From: a bacterium
Lineage (GTDB): Bacteria > Krumholzibacteriota > Krumholzibacteria > LZORAL124-64-63
Reading direction: 5' to 3'
DNA length: 11,545 bases
NCBI GenBank assembly: GCA_016873405.1
Contig: VGXH01000021.1
Span: 1-11,545, forward strand
In this document: in pieces, positions 7,880 through 11,545 of the stretch
How positions within the stretch are numbered: the first letter of the stretch is position 1
Layout of the letters: every line of letters starts with the position of its first letter
Translations under genes and position numbers: made by a program
The notes under the pieces: model-generated
Told to the model about the DNA's origin: nothing
What the model saw: only the letters and a program-made list of their open reading frames with translations
The model's database searches: none

Positions 7880-9480
7880 CTGCCCGCCGGCGCCTGCTGC
7901 CCCGGCGTCCCTCGCGCGCCACGGGCCTGGCCCTGCTCGCGGGGTTGCTGGTCACGGGCGGGCTGCCGCCGCATGCCTGGACCGGACTGCTCGTGCCGGC
8001 CGGTCTGGCGATGCTCATGGCGCTGGCGCTGGACGCGCCCCGTCCGGCCCGCCTGGCCTGGTTCTTCGCGCTGGCCCACCAGGGGTCGCTGCTCTACTGG
8101 CTGTTCCTGCTGGACCCGGCCAAGAGCATCCCGCCCAGCGCGCTGGTCCCTGTCCAGGCGATCCTGACGATCCTCTACGTCTCGCTCTTCTACCTGGCCT
8201 GGGGCTGGCTGTGTGGCCGCGTGCGGCGCCGCTGGGGCCGCCTGCCGGCGCTGCTGGCGATGCCCGCCCTGTGGACGGCGATGGAAGCGGTCCGCGCGGC
8301 CGGCGAGCTGGGCTTCCCCTGGTGCCTGAGCGGCGCCTGCGCCGTCGGCACGCCATGGCTGGCCCTGGTGCGCGGCGCGGGCGAACTGGGCCTCGGCTGC
8401 GGGATCGCCTTCCTGGCGGCCGCGGCGGTGGCCTGGGTGGCGCCCGGCGCCCAACAGGCGCGGCGACCGCTCGGCATCGGCGCGGCGCTGGTCTGGGCGG
8501 CGCTGCTGGCCGGCGCCGCCTGGCGGCCGGCGCCGCCGCCGCTGCCAGTGAGCGGGCCGTTCACGGTCGCGGCCGATTCGCTGGCGCGCGGGCCGGTGCG
8601 CGTGGCCGCCGTGCAGGCGGACGTGGCGCTGGCCGACAAGTGGGAGCCGGCGCGCATCGACTCGACGCGCATCCCCTATGGCGAGCTGACCCGGCGCGCC
8701 GCCGCCGACGGCGCCGCGCTGGTCGTCTGGGCCGAGACGGCCGTGCCCGGCTACGTGCGCTTCGATGCGCAGAATCTCGCCTGGCTGCGCGGAGTGGCGC
8801 GGGAGAGCGGCGTCTGGCTGTACGCCGGCTTCCCCGACGGCGAGCGGCAGACCGACGGGCGCATGCGGCTGTTCAACTCGTCGGGGCTGCTGTCGCCCGC
8901 GGGGCTCATCACCGATCGCTACGCGAAGCACCACCTGCTGCCGATCGGCGAGACGATGCCGTTCCAGCGCTACCTGCCCTTCCTCGGCCAGCTGAACGTC
9001 GGCCAGGCGGAGTGGGATCCCGGCGAACCGGCGCACGCCATGGTGGCGAAGCTGCCGCAGGGTCACTTCCCGTTCAGCGGCCTGATCTGCTTCGAGTCCG
9101 TTTTCGGCCGCCTGGCGCGCGACAGCGTGCGCCGCGGCAGCCGCTGCCTGGCCGTCATCACCAACGACGGCTGGTTCGGGTTCACGGCCGGGCCGCGGCA
9201 GCACGCCTGGCTGGCGCGCATCCGGGCCGTCGAGTGCGACGTGCCGGTGATCCGCTGCGCGAACAACGGCATCAGCTTCGTCGGCGACGCCGACGGCCGG
9301 CTGCTGTCCTGGCTGGACCTGGGCCGACGCGGCATCGTCATGGCCGACATCGCGCCCGGCGAGGCCCGCACCGGCTACGTGCGCTGGGGCGCCGCCCCGG
9401 TGGCGCTGCTGCTGGCCCTGTGGCTGCCGCTGGCCTGCCTCGGCCCCTGGCGCCGGCGCGCCGGGGGGGAGGTGGCGTGA
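7864..9480 (+). CDS. lnt: Apolipoprotein N-acyltransferase
   Basis: Inner-membrane enzyme that adds the third acyl chain to the N-terminal cysteine of lipoproteins before Lol sorting, a hallmark of diderm bacteria. The 538 residues begin with a basic segment and then several membrane helices (roughly 20-58, 65-84, 93-118, 127-145, 167-195 and 205-222). A periplasmic carbon-nitrogen hydrolase domain (about 245-500) and a last helix (about 511-529) follow. The catalytic triad is visible: Glu-291 in VVWAETAVPGY, Lys-355 in YAKHHLLPIGETMPF and Cys-409 in GLICFESVF; the ITNDGWFGFTAGPRQH and IRAVECDVPVIRCANNGIS blocks are also intact. The ATG at 7864 is chosen because the first helix follows closely; it has no Shine-Dalgarno and sits in an inverted repeat. 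The stop is within a few bases of the next gene's start, so expression with the Nudix gene and purN is likely coupled. Confidence 0.95.
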   Translation: MRVPVPARRRLLPRRPSRATGLALLAGLLVTGGLPPHAWTGLLVPAGLAMLMALALDAPRPARLAWFFALAHQGSLLYWLFLLDPAKSIPPSALVPVQAILTILYVSLFYLAWGWLCGRVRRRWGRLPALLAMPALWTAMEAVRAAGELGFPWCLSGACAVGTPWLALVRGAGELGLGCGIAFLAAAAVAWVAPGAQQARRPLGIGAALVWAALLAGAAWRPAPPPLPVSGPFTVAADSLARGPVRVAAVQADVALADKWEPARIDSTRIPYGELTRRAAADGAALVVWAETAVPGYVRFDAQNLAWLRGVARESGVWLYAGFPDGERQTDGRMRLFNSSGLLSPAGLITDRYAKHHLLPIGETMPFQRYLPFLGQLNVGQAEWDPGEPAHAMVAKLPQGHFPFSGLICFESVFGRLARDSVRRGSRCLAVITNDGWFGFTAGPRQHAWLARIRAVECDVPVIRCANNGISFVGDADGRLLSWLDLGRRGIVMADIAPGEARTGYVRWGAAPVALLLALWLPLACLGPWRRRAGGEVA

Positions 9481-9482
9481 AC

Positions 9483-10052
9483 ATGGAACCCTCGGACCTC
9501 CCGGTGCCCGCCGGCCGGCACGTCTTCCGCTACTGCCCGCAATGCCGCGCGCCGATGGCGCGGCGTCTGGACGGCGGCAGCGAGCGCCCCGCCTGCCCCG
9601 CCTGCGGGCTGGTGCAGTACCTGAACCCGGCGCCGGCCGCGGGCATCGTGCTGCTGCGCGAGGGGCGCGTCTGCCTGGTCAAGCGGCGCTTCGAGCCCAA
9701 GCGGGGGCAGTGGTCGCTGCCGTCGGGCTTCATGGAGTGGGACGAGGCCGCGGAACTGACCGCGCGCCGCGAGGCGCTGGAGGAGACCGGGCTGGAGGTC
9801 GAACTGACCGGGCTCTACGCCGTCGAACAGGGACTGCTGCCGCCGGACACGCCGGTCGTGGTCGTCTTCTACCTGGCCCGCGAAACGGGCGGGCGCCTGC
9901 AGGCCGGCGACGATGCGGAGGAGGCCGGATTCTACGCGCTGGACGACCTGCCCGGGCCGCTGGCCTTCGCCGCGCACCGCCGGGTGCTGGCGCGGTTGGG
10001 GCAGGATCTGCGCGAGCACGGCGCGCCGCGGGCGACGGGAGGGCGCGCGTGA
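9483..10052 (+). CDS. Nudix hydrolase with N-terminal zinc ribbon
   Basis: Predicted pyrophosphohydrolase acting on a nucleoside diphosphate linked to another group (NADH, ADP-ribose or similar); the true substrate is not evident. The 189 residues start with a zinc ribbon, CPQC and CPAC pairs separated by about 18 residues, as in NudC-like proteins, followed by the Nudix fold. The Nudix box is complete at residues 82-104: G-x5-E-x7-R-E-x2-E-E-x-G-L, reading GFMEWDE...RREALEETGL. It is shorter than NudC (about 257 residues in E. coli) and lacks that family's extra N-terminal domain. The start is ATG 9483, 10 nt after GGAGG (9468-9472); the in-frame GTG at 9477, which would overlap the lnt stop by 4 bp, is a real alternative. 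The stop overlaps the purN GTG as GTGA, so purN is probably translated by coupling. Confidence 0.9.
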   Translation: MEPSDLPVPAGRHVFRYCPQCRAPMARRLDGGSERPACPACGLVQYLNPAPAAGIVLLREGRVCLVKRRFEPKRGQWSLPSGFMEWDEAAELTARREALEETGLEVELTGLYAVEQGLLPPDTPVVVVFYLARETGGRLQAGDDAEEAGFYALDDLPGPLAFAAHRRVLARLGQDLREHGAPRATGGRA

Positions 10053-10681
10053 ACCCGGTTCGCGCGGCCGTGCTGCTGTCCGGCAGCGGCCGCACGCTCG
10101 GCAACTTCCTCGAGCGCATCGGGCAGGGCACGCTGCCTGTGCGCATCGTGGCGGTGGTCTCCAGCCGCGCCGACGTGCGCGGGGTCGACGTCGCCCGCGA
10201 GGCCGGCTTGCCGCTCGGCGTCTTCCGCCGCCGCGACTACCCCGACGCCGCGGCGCACAACGCCGCGATCAACGCTTTCCTGCTGCCGCACGCGCCGCAG
10301 CTCATCGTCCTGGCCGGCTACCTCTGTCTCTATGAAACGCCGGCGGGCTTCACCGGCCCGGTCGTGAACATCCACCCGGCGCTGCTGCCCAAGTACGGCG
10401 GCCAGGGCTTCTACGGGGACAAGGTGCACCAGGCCGTGCTGGCGTCCGGCGACACCGAGAGCGGCTGCACCGTGCACCTCGTCGACGCGCAGTACGACAC
10501 CGGGCGCATCCTGGGCCAGCGACGCGTGCCCGTGCTGGCCAGCGACGATGTCGGCAGCCTGGCCGCGCGCGTGTTCACCGCCGAGTGCGAGCTCTATCCC
10601 GAGGTGCTGGCGACCCTGGCGCGGGAACTGGGCGCCGGCGGCGGCAGCGGCACGGGGCCCGCGGCGCCGACGGGGATTTGA
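10049..10681 (+). CDS. purN: Phosphoribosylglycinamide formyltransferase (10-formyl-THF dependent)
   Basis: Transfers a formyl group from 10-formyltetrahydrofolate to GAR in de novo purine synthesis, two steps before PurM. The 210 residues match the normal length (212 in E. coli). The catalytic trio is present: Asn-107 and His-109 in VVNIHPALLPKYGGQGFYG, and Asp-146 in TVHLVDAQYDTGRI. The N-terminal phosphate loop reads LLSGSGRTLGNFLE instead of the usual SGxGTNLQ, a variant I recall from some other phyla; the Asn of the classical motif is replaced. The GTG start overlaps the Nudix stop by 4 bp and has GGAGGG at 10038-10043. The last stretch (GAGGGSGTGPAAPTGI) is low-complexity. The stop codon lies inside the -35 box of the next promoter, so nothing separates this unit from the exported-protein gene. 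Confidence 0.95.
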   Translation: MNPVRAAVLLSGSGRTLGNFLERIGQGTLPVRIVAVVSSRADVRGVDVAREAGLPLGVFRRRDYPDAAAHNAAINAFLLPHAPQLIVLAGYLCLYETPAGFTGPVVNIHPALLPKYGGQGFYGDKVHQAVLASGDTESGCTVHLVDAQYDTGRILGQRRVPVLASDDVGSLAARVFTAECELYPEVLATLARELGAGGGSGTGPAAPTGI

Positions 10682-10707
10682 CAATCGGTTATCGTCTGTC
10701 GTAGTCT
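10678..10707 (+). promoter_or_regulatory. Sigma-70-type promoter of the exported-protein gene
   Basis: A perfect -35 hexamer TTGACA (10678-10683) overlaps the purN stop codon. Eighteen bases further is TAGTCT (10702-10707, 3 of 6 to the -10). The stretch from 10676 to 10717 is unusually AT-rich for this window, which supports a promoter. The leader would be about 87 nt; it holds a small CCGCC-GCT-GGCGG hairpin (10761-10773) and a strong ribosome site GGGGAG (10789-10794). Confidence 0.55.
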
Positions 10708-10800
10708 GATGAAACCGCTCGCCTCCGCTCGGGGCCGGCGACGCGCCCGGACCGGCCGCGCCGCCGCTGGCGGACGCAGCCGCCGAAAGGGGAGAACCGC

Positions 10801-11367
10801 ATGAAGCGCCTGTTCCCGATTGCGCTGCTGGCCTGCCTCCTGGCCACCGGCCCCGCGCGGGCGCAGGACGATGGCCTGGGCCTCTACTTCAGCCAGTCCG
10901 AATTCAGCCTGTTCACGGCCGCCGCGACGAACGTGCCCGGCTTCGCCCTGGCGAGCTACATCGTGCTGACGGCGCCGTCCGGCGACGTGATCACCGGCTA
11001 CGAGGTCGGCATCGCCAGCACCGCCGCCGACTTCGCGATCCCGCTGACGAGCCTGTTCTTCGACACGAACCTCGGGACGAACGTCAACCAGCGCGTCACG
11101 TTCGCGGTCCCCAAGCCCGCCCTGCCCGGCGGCACCTTGCTGTCGGCCGCGTTCCTCACGACCGGCAGCCTGCTGCCCGAGACCATCTCCTTCGGTCCTT
11201 CGTCGCCGTCGAGCCTGCGCTGCTGCTTGCCGGTCGTGTTCTATGCCGGGACCGGGCCGGTCGTCTGCAGCTACCCGCACGGCACGCCGGACGTCGCCTG
11301 GCTGAACGGAGCGCCCGTGCCGGGCGAGCCGCGGGCGTGGGGGGACGTCAAGGCGATGTTCCGCTAG
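10801..11367 (+). CDS. Small Sec-exported beta-rich protein of unknown function
   Basis: I do not recognise a family. The 188-residue product has a clear signal peptide: MKR, a hydrophobic run, and a likely signal peptidase I site ARA|QDD after residue 22. A lipobox-like LLAC ends at Cys-12, but the position is early, so a lipoprotein is less likely. The mature part (about 166 residues) opens with DGLGLYFSQSEFSLF and is rich in short beta-prone stretches with Thr/Ser/Gly, suggesting a beta-sandwich. From memory, families opening LG(I/L)YF are frequent exported proteins in FCB-related candidate phyla. Cys-141, Cys-142 and Cys-156 are the only mature cysteines and may form a disulfide. The start has GGGGAG 6 nt upstream. 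The stop codon TAG lies inside the CTAG that begins the 164-bp palindromic element. Confidence 0.85.
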   Translation: MKRLFPIALLACLLATGPARAQDDGLGLYFSQSEFSLFTAAATNVPGFALASYIVLTAPSGDVITGYEVGIASTAADFAIPLTSLFFDTNLGTNVNQRVTFAVPKPALPGGTLLSAAFLTTGSLLPETISFGPSSPSSLRCCLPVVFYAGTGPVVCSYPHGTPDVAWLNGAPVPGEPRAWGDVKAMFR

Positions 11368-11527
11368 TGTCCTGAGTCGGAAATACACGGCCCTTTCGGC
11401 GGCCCTCCCGACGCTCGGCCGCGTTGCTCCTCCTCGGCGTAGGTGGGCTACGCTCTCGTCGTCGCGCCTTGCCGAGCGCCGGGATGCCTCGCCGAAAGGG
11501 CCGCGTATTTCCGACTCAGGACACTAG
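11364..11527. mobile_element. MITE-like 164-bp near-perfect palindrome flanked by CTAG
   Basis: The two ends are reverse complements: the outer 23 bases are identical, then one mismatch (A/G) and 14 more identical bases, then a decayed inner part with small gaps. The centre is a GCGTAG/CTACGC stem (11437-11442 and 11448-11453) with a GTGGG loop. Both ends carry CTAG (11364-11367 and 11524-11527), which could be a 4-bp target duplication of an IS5-type (YTAR) insertion; a TA duplication is also possible. The body would then be 11368-11523 with ends TGTCCTGAGTCGG. There is no coding capacity. It is a candidate non-autonomous element or a large REP-type repeat; a terminator role is possible but no U-tract is seen. 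Confidence 0.8.
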
Positions 11528-11545
11528 TCCCCCGGCGTGAATTCC

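Noticed and set aside
10709..10804. 31-residue Arg-rich ORF ending with an ATGA overlap on the exported-protein start
   Set aside because: Its ATG lies just after the -10 box, before the expected transcript start, with no ribosome site; composition is that of random GC-rich DNA.
11364..11527. The large palindrome as an ordinary rho-independent terminator
   Set aside because: The stem is far too long, has a paired CTAG at both ends and no U-tract; a mobile or REP-type repeat explains it better.

Overview
This window is about 11.5 kb of very GC-rich DNA, roughly 70 percent by eye. It holds eleven genes, all on the + strand, and is mostly housekeeping. An apolipoprotein N-acyltransferase (Lnt) points to a bacterium with an outer membrane. 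The high GC, the uncommon ArgRS signature and the Sec-exported beta-rich protein at the right end fit a little-cultured diderm lineage (for example FCB-related candidate phyla such as Krumholzibacteria or Eisenbacteria). That placement is an inference from recalled sequence style, not a search.

Region 1 (2-3674) is a tight operon-like run: the 3' part of a trans-polyprenyl diphosphate synthase, the ribosomal silencing factor rsfS, arginyl-tRNA synthetase argS (8-bp overlap with rsfS) and a PfkB-family sugar/nucleoside kinase (1 bp after argS). Region 2 (3675-4721) has a candidate sigma-70 promoter and a TTG-initiated two-domain protein of unknown function whose C-terminal half resembles the LeuA allosteric domain. 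Region 3 (4722-5967) has six copies of a 15-bp tandem repeat, then a good sigma-70 promoter, then purM.

Region 4 (5968-7802) has a 16-bp palindrome, a 12-bp inverted repeat and a candidate sigma-54 promoter in front of a sigma-54-dependent activator. This arrangement would suit self-regulation. Region 5 (7803-10681) is lnt, a zinc-ribbon Nudix hydrolase and purN, joined by stop/start overlaps or near-overlaps. lnt appears to have a promoter placed for leaderless transcription, overlapping a 14-bp inverted repeat. Region 6 (10682-11545) has a perfect TTGACA -35 box, a small exported protein, and a 164-bp near-palindromic element that starts in the last codons of that gene and looks like a MITE flanked by CTAG.

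Functionally the genes serve isoprenoid synthesis, translation (rsfS, argS), de novo purine synthesis (purM and purN, split between two transcription units), envelope lipoprotein maturation (lnt), nucleotide sanitation or regulation (Nudix) and sigma-54 control. I see no clear multi-gene novel system. The more unusual material is in the intergenic DNA (tandem repeat, dyads, MITE), the ArgRS signature and the two-domain unknown. No tRNA, rRNA or CRISPR array was seen.
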